From Clavelina lepadiformis (lineage: Eukaryota; Chordata; Ascidiacea; Aplousobranchia; Clavelinidae), in the NCBI RefSeq assembly GCF_947623445.1, contig NC_135241.1:4590501-4654500 (forward strand): a DNA stretch of 64,000 nucleotides, read 5' to 3'. The notes beneath the pieces are model-generated. The model did not search any database. It was not told where the DNA came from and saw only the letters and a program-made list of their open reading frames with translations. Shown piece by piece: positions 50,870 to 64,000 of this stretch (the first letter of the stretch is position 1; every line of letters starts with the position of its first letter). Position numbers and translations under genes: made by a program.

Positions 50870-51802
50870 ATGTTTCTTGAGTGTGATTGCTTGAAATATC
50901 TCGGGTTATGCTTTTGTGCATATCTTGCTCTGCGAGTATTGTGTCCATTGTGGAGTTTAGTTAACATCTATTTCCTTGGATCATATCCTAATTTTAAGAA
51001 GTACGGCAGCTGGTCAGTTGTAACAGGAGCTACGGATGGAATTGGACTAGCATTTGCAAAGAAGCTTGCCAAGTTTGGGCAGAATATTGTTTTGATTAGT
51101 AGAAGCAAAGACAAATTGAACGCTGTTGCTGAAGAGATTCAAAGCAAGTTTAATGTAAAAACTCTTGTAATTGCTGCAGACTTTACTGATCCTGATATAT
51201 ATGAAGCAATTTTTGCTGAACTTAGAGACTTAGATATTGGGGTATTGATAAATAATGTTGGCATTTCATTTGAGTATCCAGAGTATTTTCTCGATATACC
51301 AGACTTACCAGGCGCTATTGATAAGATGATTGCAGTTAATATTAGATCCACTGTCAAGATGACAGAATATGTTTTACCCGGAATGGTGTCTAGGAAAAGC
51401 GGTGTTATTCTGAATTTGTCATCTGGTGCTGCTGTTAAACCTACACCATTGTTATCTCTTTACTCTGCTTCAAAACAGTTTGTAGATTGTTTTTCTAAAA
51501 CTTTGAATGCTGAATATGCCAAGCAAGGTGTAATTATTCAAAGTATTGTGCCATTTTACGTTACAACTAAGCTCTCAAAAATACGTCGATCTTCTATGCT
51601 TGTACCAAACCCAGATACTTTTGTTTCTTCCACACTCAAAACAATAGGAAAGGCAAAGCGAAGTTATGGTTACTTTGCCCATGCCATTGAAGGAACGATG
51701 TTTAGCATGATTCCTGAGTCCTTGTACATGATGGCTTCCAAGAGGCTGAATAACTCTATTCGAATTCGAGCATTGAAGAAAAAGAATCAGAAAAAAGAAT
51801 AA
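50870..51802 (+). CDS. HSD17B12: Very-long-chain 3-oxoacyl-CoA reductase (HSD17B12-like), intronless
   Basis: Single-exon frame of 310 aa, the usual length of the family (human 312). An ER-membrane SDR enzyme that reduces 3-ketoacyl-CoA with NADPH in the second step of fatty-acid elongation; relatives also act on estrone or testosterone. Visible: an N-terminal hydrophobic segment (about 8-37), the cofactor loop TGATDGIG (52-59), NNVG (128-131), Asn157, the catalytic Ser in LNLSSG (184/185) and Tyr198-x3-Lys202 (YSASK), then a basic C-terminus (KKKNQKKE). The EYPEYFLDIPDLPGAIDKM block places it in the HSD17B12/HSD17B3 branch. Vertebrate HSD17B12 is split by many introns; this copy has none inside the coding region. 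A TTTCTTAG acceptor-like site lies about 20 bp before the ATG. Symbol given by orthology; a retrocopy beside a spliced parent elsewhere is possible. Confidence 0.92.
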   Translation: MFLECDCLKYLGLCFCAYLALRVLCPLWSLVNIYFLGSYPNFKKYGSWSVVTGATDGIGLAFAKKLAKFGQNIVLISRSKDKLNAVAEEIQSKFNVKTLVIAADFTDPDIYEAIFAELRDLDIGVLINNVGISFEYPEYFLDIPDLPGAIDKMIAVNIRSTVKMTEYVLPGMVSRKSGVILNLSSGAAVKPTPLLSLYSASKQFVDCFSKTLNAEYAKQGVIIQSIVPFYVTTKLSKIRRSSMLVPNPDTFVSSTLKTIGKAKRSYGYFAHAIEGTMFSMIPESLYMMASKRLNNSIRIRALKKKNQKKE

Positions 51803-52460
51803 ATTTGTGGTTAAACTGCAACTATAAATATTACTGTTTTTTCAATTTCAATAATGGTAACAATTTTATGTTGTGATTGCATCAGGTATATATATGTATA
51901 ATTGATTATTTGATTAGAAAAAAATTAATCCTTACAAAATGCCATTAAAATGTGCTATGCTAAAATATGGCTTAAAAGTGCTTTTTCAGAAAAAAATACA
52001 TACAATTATCCTGGCGTTTGTTGAAAATTTATTGTCCAAAATTCTTTGCTGTCTTATTATTTTCTTAGCATCTATGGTTTTTCTGATTTGTTTGTTTTAG
52101 GATCTTTGCAATTCTAGTAAGTTATTGTTTTCTGCTCTAAAAGTTATGTTGATTGAGTTAGTATGTTGATTTCTTTAGTGTGTTACGTAGGTTAGCAGTG
52201 AGCAGTTTTTAAAATATAGCCTATTATGTGAATAACCTTTAAGTAGATATACCTGAATGGCTGAATAGTTACTTTGCTGTACTAGTGCTTGTGAATTACA
52301 TTTAGAAAAGCTCTCAATGTGGAAACCGTGATATGCACTGGTACTTCTTTTATGATTGTTTGTGAATTGCGGCAGTTCTTATAGGCTTCACTACCTAATA
52401 ATTGTTAATTGAACTATTTTAGATATTGTGTCAAAAATAACTTAATTCAGATTGGCCAAC

Positions 52461-55400
52461 ATGGGAAACTGTCACACTGTAGGACCAAACGAAGCATTGG
52501 TAGTATCCGGTATGTATTTTTATGCACATATCCTCAGCAACAAAATAAATTAATTGAACGTTTAAACAGTCATAACATTACCTAACAATTAGCATCTTTT
52601 GCATGCTGCAAGCTTTGTAGTCAGTGTGAGAAGCATACATTATTAATGCATGCCACTTTATGGATTTACTTGAGTTTCTTTTGACAGGTGGCTGCTTTGG
52701 GAATGATGGTAAAAAATATGTGATTGGTGGATGGGCTTGGGCATGCGCCTGTGTCACAGAGGTGCAAAGGTGATTATGCAGCTTGCCTGCTAAGATTTTT
52801 TACAACCAAATAATTTGCTTAGTATATATTTGCATATACAATGTATGTCGGGCTAATTATCTGTAAATATCGTATAGAAGCCTACGTTATACATATGATA
52901 TATATAGGTAATCAACTTTCATTCAGCCAATACCTAGAATTTTATTTGAATATGAATTTTTTTTGTAACTTGGTCATGCAATTTATTATGAAATAGTTGC
53001 ATGACCCATAAAATGTGAACCTTGGTACACCCTGCTAACGAAACTCTGAATTTCAACCTTGGGCTGACGGTTATAATCGCGCAAAGGCTCATAGGTCTAG
53101 GATTCTGTGTGACACAACAAAGCCTGTACTGGAGAGTTAAGATATTAGTTTAGAACACTACAATGTTAACAAAAGTCGATTGTTTATTTGTCTATCTCTA
53201 CCTACGATCAGTCTTGCAGTTTATAACTTTTGGTACTTCAAGTTTCAATTTTTTGAGATTTTTTGCTTGTCAATATGTTTGCATTTTATTTAAGCCAAAA
53301 TATATTTGTTATTCACATAAAAATCAAGTAAATTTTCTTGGTGAAACATAGTTTAATTCATATTTGTTGCTTTACTCTTTGAATTGATTATTAAGTAGGG
53401 ATGTACCAAGAGCAAAGTTGTTCATGCGAACATGAATATCGTTTTGGTTAACGTGAACAAATCTTGAATCTATTCGCATCAGCATGAAGTCATAAAATTT
53501 CCTAATTTGGCTTTGACGCAATCGCGAAACAGTTTTTTTCTGGTTCCAAAAATATCATCAAATCATGATGGAAACCTAATTCATCTGATAAATGACTTTT
53601 ATTGTTGTCCCAATTTGAGCAAAACACCAAACCTAGGTCAAAATTTTTCACAAGTCGATAAATTTATAAGTACGAGTACTTGTAATCTTGTATTCGAGTT
53701 TACCAATGTTAGTGTTCGGTTTGCACGTAAAACAGAATTTGATTACATAATTTACGCGCGCCTGTGTCGTAAATAATTGTGTAATTTTTATTACTGAAAC
53801 TACATTAAAAGCCGGCACTGAGTTTCTGTTGTTTACTGCGTGCGAACCATCTGTATCAGCATTAACTACCATCATTTACGCAAAATGGCTCTCATTATGA
53901 TTGACGTGTGCCCTTTGGTGTACTTTGCAAACAAAGAAGTGCATAGAAACTTATGGTATTCCTTCAAGCTCGACATAATTGTGTCGCTGTGATTTTGATC
54001 AGACGAGAGTTCTTCCAATAAGTGTCTGTTACTTTTGCCTAAAAAGTTTGTGCAGTACACTCATTCGTTTCATATTTTTCACCTTTTTACACAACTTTAA
54101 AGGGCGTATGGCACCATAAAAATCTACACCTTACTTAAATTGATCATCAAGTATAAGTTCGTAACGGTACTGTTTCAACTGAATCGCTTAACTGTAACAG
54201 CCGTCTGTGTAACCTTCTTACGATGAAATAGTGTCTTCGTCTTCATAATAAAGGTCTGACTTTGTTGCAACAAATTTTGAATAAACCACATACGGACAAA
54301 GTAAAAAAAGCTTAAACATTTTTCGTCAAGAAAGTGAGCATGTTCAGCTTGTCTGGCTTCAGGTTACAATGCCGAGTATTGTCAAGACCAGCTGTACCAA
54401 AAAGCTGCTCACTTGGGCAACTAATTGCACATACACTAAGGTATTTTTTGCCATCTTTAGCAAATGTACAAACTCCTTCACATTTTCTTTTTCCCTCCAC
54501 CACAAAAGAGGATCAGCGTCAATTTTCAATTGTTGCCATTTTTGACTATCTTTAGCATACAAAATGCGTTTATTTGTGCATTCAGAGATAGTTTGCCTTT
54601 TGCTACTACTTGATTTACCCTTAGTCTTGATTGCTTCATATTGCAAAGCATGCTTGCAACAAAGATGGCTTAAAAGACACGCTGTAGTGCTACCTCAGCA
54701 TCGCGCATCTTTTAGACAAGACTTGCAAACAGCAAGAGACTTGTCATTTTTCTCTTTCAAGCCAAAAAATTTCCATACTTTGCCGAAACACTTATTTTCT
54801 GACCATCTTACATCAGCAGATTCCTGATTTACTTCCTGCGTTACTATATTGTCGGTCATTATATGCTTTTAAACTGTGAGTTTCAACTCATAAATAAAAC
54901 AGCAATATCGTTAGAATTGGCAAACTGCAAACGTATTTTGCATGCATGCGTTTATCAAGATATCATTATTACGTCATGATACGGATTGCTGATTGTGCAA
55001 TTTTGAGTTGGCAGCAATTTTGAACTACTGTTGGAGGCTATGATGGAGCTTGCGCAACAATGGGGGTGAATGGGTGATACACCGATTGCGAAATTGGGCA
55101 AAAACATTGCGGGCATGATCAAATTACAAGTGACGGTTCAAAAATTAATTTGCGTCGCTAACAAATTTACCCTTTACAGTCCAGTACAAAAATTACGTAA
55201 CTTCTTCAAACGTCTGTAACAGTTACACGATTACATAATTTTAGTAATTGTTAGCAATTACGTGCAACACTACTGTTCAGGTTTGCCTAAACTGCTACTT
55301 TAAGTTATAAAATTAACCTGTTGTGTAAACTTTTGCATTTGCAGACTGTCGTTGGAAGTCATGACACTCAATCCAACATGTTCAAGCGTAGAAACAGCAG

Positions 55401-58400
55401 AAGGCGTTCCCCTTACCGTGACTGGAGTTGCTCAGGTAGACTTCCTAAATGATTTCGCAACAATTTAAATTTCTCTTTAGTATATTAATTGGTTGCAAGT
55501 TCTCATGATATATTTAAAAGATTTTGAAAGCTATGAATACTTGTAAGCAGTAAATGCAGTTTTGGTTGTGAATATAATACAGTAAAAGTATTAATACAGT
55601 GTTAAATACAGTCTTAAAAGTTTGTTCTAGATACAAACTCCTCTTTTCTAGTTATTTCCAAAAAGCGTAACATTTCATTTTCATGCATAAACACTTGATT
55701 ATGATCACCTAGGTGAAAGTCATGACTGAAAAAGAACTTCTTGCATCTGCCTGTGAACAGTTTTTGGGCAAAAATGTTCATGACATCGAAAACATTCTTC
55801 TTCAGACACTTGAAGGTCACCTGAGAGCTATCCTAGGTAAATTATCACGGTATAAGTTTTTTAAATTAAAGTATTCTATGGGTTTCACAGTTTTTGTGAT
55901 ATTAGTATAGAATGCCTTTGCTGCTATACTGTGTCTTTTTATTGTTTTTGTTATAATGAGTGTTCATCAAGCATTTGTATATATAAGAACACAAATGCCA
56001 TATTCATGAAGTTCAACACAAATGAATCCTGAATCTATTTGTATCAGGACCGAATAAAATTTTCCCAATATTTTGCCCAATTTGATTGTTCAAAATGTGA
56101 CACAATTGGTAAAGAAGTTGCTTCGTTTATATTTTATGATACAATCAATAAGTTTTTATTTTAAGATATGTTAAAGACTTGACCCTGGTTTATATCACTT
56201 TTTACATTTTTATTGTAAGAAATTTTGTCCTGACATAAACTAAAACAACAATTTAGATTGTTTTTTTTACGAAAGTTAGTCAATTTATGGGTTATATAGT
56301 ATTTTGGTCTACCAGTGTGTTAGTTTTCGTCTGTGCACAAACCTTTCGCACAAACGATAATTAATCAGTGAACCTGTCTGGATTCTAAATTCTTATCAGC
56401 CCATCCCTAAACCTAAACTAACTACTTTATTATCTATTTCAAAGTTGCTTGTTAACATATGTATGTACAGTCAGACCTCGTTAATCCAGACCACTTAGTT
56501 TCGTCATAGAATGTCGGTTTAGTGGGGTATTCGGACTATCGAAAAGCAAAAAATCAATCAATCTTGCAAATGCAGCACTGTATTCAAAAAGCAGTATGCA
56601 CCTTACTCCAATTCAAAGTATGCGTAGGAGTTTGAGTGAAACTGCAACATTATTATTCGTAGATAATCAGCTATTGTTTTTGTCAACTAACTACTGTATA
56701 GGACAATCATGAATCATTTTCGCTTCACTCTTAATAATCCGGTTTATCGGATTTTATTGCTATTTATTTAGCGCATTTGTTCCAAAACTTTGTGTCGGAG
56801 TCGGACAGCGGCGTTTCCAGATTAAAGGGGTAAAATGCATAAGAAGAAATCTGTTCCTTGCAGTTTTGTGTAAGATTAATGGGGATTCTGGTTGTTCGGG
56901 GTTTGGATTAACGAAGTCTCACTGTAAATAAATTATCAAGTAAAACCTACTTAAAACCTAAGAATTCTAACCGCACGCAACAATAGAGTCAGACAATTAA
57001 TTCAGCAGGTAAATTAAGTCAAAATAACATAAGTTAAGACAGATAAGCTCTGCATCTGCTGCATTAGCCTCCGCAGATGCATGGTGGTGGAAGCCCAATT
57101 TTTTAAAACTGACTGTTTGTTAGTGGTGTTAGGCTAATTGAGGATAGCTTGACTAAAAAATTAGTCTAGGCTGAACTTTGGTGTGGGATATAAGAACATT
57201 TTATAAAAGCAAACTTCATCAGAATATCAAAGCTAGTTCCTTAAGAAAGTTTTTCACTCCTCATATGAAGTCCACTGTATAAATATATTGCATATATGTT
57301 TTATTGTACCTTTAAAGATATTTGTAAAGGATTGCAGTGTATTTATGTAAGAAAATAACTGATGTATGCAGTATCCAATATTGCACAATTCGGATAACAG
57401 TACCAGTAGTCTACAAAAGCCTTTGAAATGCGATCGCATAATGCAACAAATTTATCCTGTTTCCTGTATGTGGGCTGGTATATTTCCTCGCCCGTTGTGT
57501 GGCTGTATCATGCATTGAAATGAGTTTAGAAAGATACGTGCCAAATACCCATTTTGGCTTATTCAATATATGTATATATATGAACTGATTTTAGTCAAAG
57601 TTCTCATTGCTCTTAAGCAAAAGCACTGCCTCATGAAACTTGTTTCAAAATTTTTATTGTGTTTGGATTTACTCACTGAGCAAACAATGTGTTATTGACT
57701 CTAGGTACACTGTCTGTGGAACAAATTTACCAAGATCGTGAAACCTTCGCTGCTCTTGTGCGCGAAGTGGCAGCTCCTGACGTCGGTCGTATGGGCATTG
57801 AAATTCTCAGTTTTGTCATCAAAGATGTTGTTGACAGAGTGGATTACTTAAGCTCAATTGGTCGTGCCCAGAGCGCCATTGTCAAAAAAGATGCAGCTAT
57901 TGGTGTCGCAGAAGCTGAGAGGGATTCTGGCATTGTGGTATGCAGTAGCCATTTATCTTTTATATAAAGCCTTCTATTCAAAATTGCACATTTACCCATA
58001 ATAAACTAAATTACTATTTTAGAACTTTAAAGTCGTTCTTGAATCTAAGTTCAAAATCCTAAGATAATGGTAGTTTGAAAGCAAAAAATGTTCAAGTCCA
58101 AAAGTGGATATTGAATTGTAGCTTTCACCCTTCTGCTTTGCTTACTCTCATCTTCAATGAAACCGCTAGACTCTTGGCTGTTAGTTCAAATTTTCAGTAC
58201 ATATGAATGAAAGACATCCTGAAAATTATTCTCCTGAACATTACTATGTTGAAAATTACTTATTAATAGCTAAAAACAATCGATAATAACCAAAAGTTAA
58301 AAGAAATAAGTTAAAAGACCAAAACAATACAAGAAGCTATTCTTACATCGCCTGTATCATTGAGGTATTTTTTGCATAGTGAATTGCCACAATTAAATTC

Positions 58401-60756
58401 CAGTTTTTTACTCTGACAGGTGACAGCAGTCATTTTAATATTCCATTATGAATGCTATTTTAGTGTTTAACTGTTGTGTTGCAATTTTAACAAATGAAGA
58501 GTGCTTACATGCACTTTTGCAGGTTATGGCTGCCATATGTAAATCTGGTCAATGTGGCCTTGTCAACAACATAAATCTGTCCCTTGTTCAATCTTGCGAT
58601 GGGCTGTTTGAATTATCATGCGTGTTACACTTTTGCAGAGTGGTTTGATAGATCGTGCATTATGAATGTGTGTGTAATACATGTCACATGCATATAATCA
58701 TGCATAAAGTGTTCTGAGAACTCTAGCAGTTTTTGACGATTTTGATAGCATTTTCTTAGAAAAGAAATCAAATTTCAAAGATTAGATAGAGGTTTGGCGC
58801 TTGAAGTCCAGATCTTTTGAGATTTGCACTTGAAAATTACTCATTATTTTGTCAACTGCATTGTTACTTGTGGTATCGATTTCACTGCAATGCTTGATAC
58901 AGGAAGCACGATGCGACAAAGCCTTGATGGATGTTAAATTTGATGCCGATACAAAAGTTGCGGATTCGGAAAGAGAATTTAAGATGAACCAAGCTGCTTA
59001 CCAGCGAGAAGTGAACACTGCTGTAAGTGGAAGGTGTTTTAAACTACTCTCTTGTTTACTGCACCACAGATTTTTGAATATTTTATTAATTTTTCCCTAT
59101 ATAATGAAATTTGGATACCAATTAGAAAGAAATTAACTCATTGTCAACGAAATAGGCTTCTTTTTACAGCAAGCCGAAGCCCAGCTGGCTTATCAACTTC
59201 AAGCGGCCAAAGAAAAGCAAAAGATAAGAAAGGAAGAGATTGAAATTGAAGTTGTGCAACGTCGCAAACAGATTGATGTTGAAGCAAAGGAAATTGAAAG
59301 GAAAGACCGTGAGCTCGAAGCAACTGTGCGTCGTCCAACAGAGGCTGAGGCCTACAAGGTCAAAACACTTGCTGAAGGCAAAAGGTAACAAGAAAATAAA
59401 ACGCTTAATTAAGCAATTCAACTTTAAAGATTTAAACGTAGTTGGAGGTAATGGTTATCGTTTCCACGACAGCTATTATGAGCTTTAAAAAAAATTTTGT
59501 AAGACAGATAACGTGTTATGAAAAGATTTTAAAGTAATGTATTCCACTGTAATCGAAAAAAATAATCCGGATAAAATTCCAAGTAATAGGCATTTACATT
59601 ACCACTGAAAGTAAAGAGCCAGAGTTTTAACTTTTGCTTGTCATCTTGCAGAACCAAGACAGTGCAGCAAGCTCGGGCTGATGCCGAACGTATAAAGATG
59701 GTTGGTGCTGCTGAGGCCAGTTCCATTGAAGCTATTGGTAAAGCAGAAGCTGAAAGCATGAGACAGAAGGCCACTGCTTACAAACAATATGGTGATGCTG
59801 CCCTCATGTCACTTGTGCTTGAATCGTTACCAAAGGTATGACACATGCCAATTGGCAGTTTATTTATTTGCTCTCGTTTTAATCAAGATCATGAAATTCC
59901 ACATTCCTTTTTTGAGACAGTAAAAGTTTTACTTATTCGGAATATTAAAAACGCAGCTTGTTTGACAACATTTTTTATCCTCTCGAGTACGGGTCCATTA
60001 TAACGATAATCGTCGCACATTTTCAAAATTATAAACACCTTGTACTGTATAACAAAGCCTAAAACGACTCGATTCCTAACATATAATGAGACCTGTCCTT
60101 GAGAATTGAGTAAATCGAAATATAACTTTAGTAAGCTTAATTAAAATAAAATGGCTTTCATATACGAGAACAAATTGATTGTTAAAATAATTACAAAAAT
60201 GCCAAGTTGGTTGGTTGGTTTATGCTGATTAATTTTTCCAGATTGCTGCAGAAGTTTCAGCGCCGTTGTCTCGTGTTGATGAGATTGTGATGCTTGGAGG
60301 AGACTCGGATCGAACGACATCAGAAGTTACTCGACTGTTGGCAGAACTACCTCCTGCTGTTCAAGCGGTTACTGGTGTAGATCTCTCAAAAGTAAGTTTA
60401 GTTTGCTGCCTATTGCTGTTTTTTTTTAACTAAATATTATGATAAATAATTAAATATATTGTGTTCAGGACAACAACAATATTTTTTATAACACATAATT
60501 TTGAAAGTCTTAGTTAGTTTGCTATCCAGAGCAGTTGGCAAACATGCCTGCATCACTGGTGGCTTAATTGGAGTACTTTGTCTTCATTGCTTTGAAAATA
60601 AAAAAACTATCCAGAAGATTCAGAGGCAGCTCTAACTCTAAGAGGCAGTTTAAAATTTAGGCATAAATCTTGGGCACAATCTCTGCGTCTTTAAAATTAC
60701 TCATCCTGAACATATTTGTGCTTTAGGTGTTGAGACAGGTGCCCGGGGCAAAGTGA
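52461..60756 (+). CDS. FLOT2: Flotillin-2 (reggie-1)
   Basis: Ten exons: 52461-52509, 52688-52769, 55345-55435, 55713-55836, 57705-57937, 58903-59022, 59170-59384, 59652-59835, 60242-60391, 60727-60756. All GT-AG, one frame, 425 aa (human 428). A membrane scaffold of cholesterol-rich plasma-membrane and endosomal microdomains, forming hetero-oligomers with flotillin-1. It begins MGNCHTVGPNEALVVSGGC with Gly2 for myristoylation and Cys4 for palmitoylation. An SPFH/PHB domain runs to about 190 (TEKELLASACEQFLGKNV, EVAAPDVGRMGIEIL), followed by an Ala/Glu-rich helical flotillin domain (IEIEVVQRRKQI; VRRP; KAEAESM) and a C-terminal segment LLAELPPAVQAVTGVDLSK, then VLRQVPGAK. The 30-bp last exon was located from frame, acceptor and stop. 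Intron 2 (2.6 kb) and intron 4 (1.9 kb) carry transposon remains. Confidence 0.97.
53396..55282 (-). mobile_element. hAT (ZBED-like) DNA transposon remnant in FLOT2 intron 2
   Basis: The minus-strand coding relics run from about 54859 to 54312. The first part encodes a BED-type zinc finger (VWKFFGL, CKSCLKDAR, then an SHLCCKH-type His pair, interrupted by a stop and a frame change near 54700). Most of the transposase core is missing. The last part encodes the hAT C-terminal dimerisation region (DADPLLWW; a SCPSEQLFGTAG block matching the family's SVPSERVFSTAG; PDKLNMLTFLTKN). The outer limits are estimates. The right end has CAGTAGTGTTGCACGTAATT read inwards, hAT-like, but I could not pair it with a left end. 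Confidence 0.65.
56468..56924. mobile_element. pogo/Tigger-like MITE in FLOT2 intron 4
   Basis: Ends CAGTCAGACCTCGTTAATCC at the left and the reverse complement of CAGTGAGACTTCGTTAATCC at the right, about 25 bp with few mismatches. Flanked by TA on both sides (56466-56467 and 56925-56926), as for Tc1/mariner-superfamily insertions. The interior, 457 bp in all, has no long frame. CAGTCAGACCTC-type ends are typical of pogo/Tigger. Confidence 0.85.
56963..57055. repeat. Dispersed repeat, copy 2
   Basis: Same orientation and order as 5064-5155; lies about 40 bp after the pogo-like MITE in FLOT2 intron 4. Confidence 0.75.
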
Positions 60757-62199
60757 GTTTTCCGCAATCTTGCCCGTAATGCATTGGGGAAATGGCAGTA
60801 ACTTGCTTCCACTAAGAAGTTTTGGCAATTTCTGATTTTTTACTAATATACTGTTACAAAAAATTGTATATGACAGTTTTACATATTGCATGCTTTGTTT
60901 TGTGGTTGTTTCCCTTTTAGCGTTGTTGTGGTTTACATCTTTTATTCAGTTTTGTAGTCACTTTAAATACTTCAATTAACAGTAAATTTGTAATAAAAAA
61001 AACAGTTGTAATCACAATATTGCAATAATTCATTCGTCTTAATCACACATTTGTCGTTTTTCTGAAGTGTCACCTTTGTATTTGTTTGATCGAAGTTGAA
61101 ACCTGTAGGTTATATAAATGAACGTTTTTCTTGCATAAAATTGCTGGTGACTTCATATACTATTTTGCCCCATGATGATGCTAGATTAGTACTGCCTTTT
61201 TGGGGGGAAAATTTTGCAAGCTTGGTTTGATGAGTTGAATTATTGTCACTTATTCTGTTCCGACCAATACAACATCAACCTCATCCTATAAGATGTCAAG
61301 TTCAAGTACTATATACTTGTCAGGTGTATTTGATCTTGTAAGATAATTGTTAATGCTTGTGGTTTCCTTGTAATGATATCACGGTGCTATTGAAAGCACA
61401 ATGCTTTTTTTGTGTTTATTGCTCGCGAAACATGTTAAACTTACTAAAGCAATTGTTACCAATAAATAGTTTGAACTTCTTTGGCAAGAAAGTGTTCCTA
61501 GTCACTCAAGTTTTGAAATTTTTGCTGTGATCGGTACGTAAAAACCTAAAGTTTGTATTTTCAAAGTACATTGTCTACGTTGGCCATTACTGCAATGCTT
61601 GCTTATGAAAGGACTGTATCATGTAATATGAACGAACTAGTTAATATAAATAGTTTGTAACTTAAGTTTAACCCAATGTTTTTATAACTGCAACATGTAT
61701 GCAAACTAAACTTAATATTGCTGAATTTGTTGTTCCTTTACCAACTGTCAAGTAATATTGTAAATAAAAGATTGCATTAACATAACCTGTGACTTTTTTG
61801 AAACACTCGCATGTGTAATATGCAATTTGCAATTATATTGTATAAATCATACAGTGAAAGATAAACAGTGATAAACATTCAATTTCAAAAACATGAACGA
61901 AAATGTTACAAAGTTAATAAAACATGTATTTTATAAGACTTAAAGGAATAATGTTTCAGTTTGGAATGTGAATGCAAGAGATCTGAAAAATATTCAGATT
62001 TAGGAGTTACCAACAGTAAACTCAAACAAATCAAGTAGTGTTTATGATCAATTTCAAAACTACTTGTAATTGTAAATAAATTTTATAAATAATGTTTAAA
62101 TAAGTTTGAATACTAAAATGCAGCCAAACCTAAAGAAAATATAAAAGTAATTGCATATTTTACTTCAAATACTTACTGAAATTTACAACAACTTTGCAA
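60757..62199. other. FLOT2 3' region and convergent intergenic
   Basis: No coding exon is seen. It should contain the FLOT2 3' UTR and the SPAG17-like 3' UTR, since the two genes converge. Confidence 0.6.
61763..61768 (+). terminator. Candidate FLOT2 polyadenylation signal
   Basis: AATAAA in TTGTAAATAAAAG, about 1 kb after the stop; an alternative AATAAA lies at 61461-61466. Chosen only by motif and position. Confidence 0.4.
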
Positions 62200-63922
<1,723 letters not shown>

Positions 63923-64000
63923 CTTGTCAAGAACAAAACGCTGATAATTAAAATTTGAACGTATACTTTTGCTAATTTTAGGACATTTCTGGAAGCTATT

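Overview
The window reads as AT-rich, intron-rich animal nuclear DNA, most likely from an ascidian tunicate (Ciona-like). That placement is inferred from compact genes with many short introns, animal orthologues (PTCD3, FLOT2, SPAG17-like, HSD17B12-like, GALNT) and an expanded family of small tail-anchored sulfotransferase-like proteins of a kind I associate with ascidians. No database was searched. Exon models were built by hand from splice sites and phase; every chain reported as intact keeps one reading frame across all junctions.

Layout. 0.2-3.2 kb (-): 5' part of a GT27 polypeptide GalNAc-transferase, running off the left edge. 3.2-7.2 kb: gene-free, with a GGCTCC hexamer tract and one dispersed repeat. 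7.2-13.6 kb (-): complete 16-exon PTCD3 (mitoribosomal PPR protein, 666 aa) with a hAT-type MITE in intron 1. 16.3-37.8 kb: cluster of six copies or fragments of a Sulfotransfer_4-like gene. Only the copy at 25.9-27.1 kb is fully canonical. One at 32.0-33.2 kb is intact except for one splice acceptor; the others are pseudogenes. The cluster contains a large inverted duplication (arms about 16.6-18.9 and 20.7-23.5 kb) around a gag/ORF1-like fossil, and a tandemly repeated 4.6-6.1 kb unit that carries a Ty3/gypsy-like fossil.

41.1-45.6 kb (+): a 13-exon gene for a secreted or membrane protein: signal peptide, CUB-like domain, ZP domain, furin site, EGF-like domain, transmembrane segment and short tail. 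45.6-50.8 kb: gene-poor, with SINE-like and tRNA-like pieces and a tandem duplication. 50.9-51.8 kb (+): intronless very-long-chain 3-oxoacyl-CoA reductase (HSD17B12-like). 52.5-60.8 kb (+): complete 10-exon flotillin-2 (425 aa), with a hAT fossil in intron 2 and a pogo-like MITE plus a dispersed repeat in intron 4. 62.2-63.9 kb (-): the last six exons of a SPAG17/PF6-like gene, convergent with FLOT2, with a probable U12-type AT-AC intron before its last exon.

The single-copy genes are ordinary housekeeping or ciliary genes and form no obvious pathway. The most unusual features are the sulfotransferase cluster and its palindrome, the ZP-EGF-TM architecture and the AT-AC intron.
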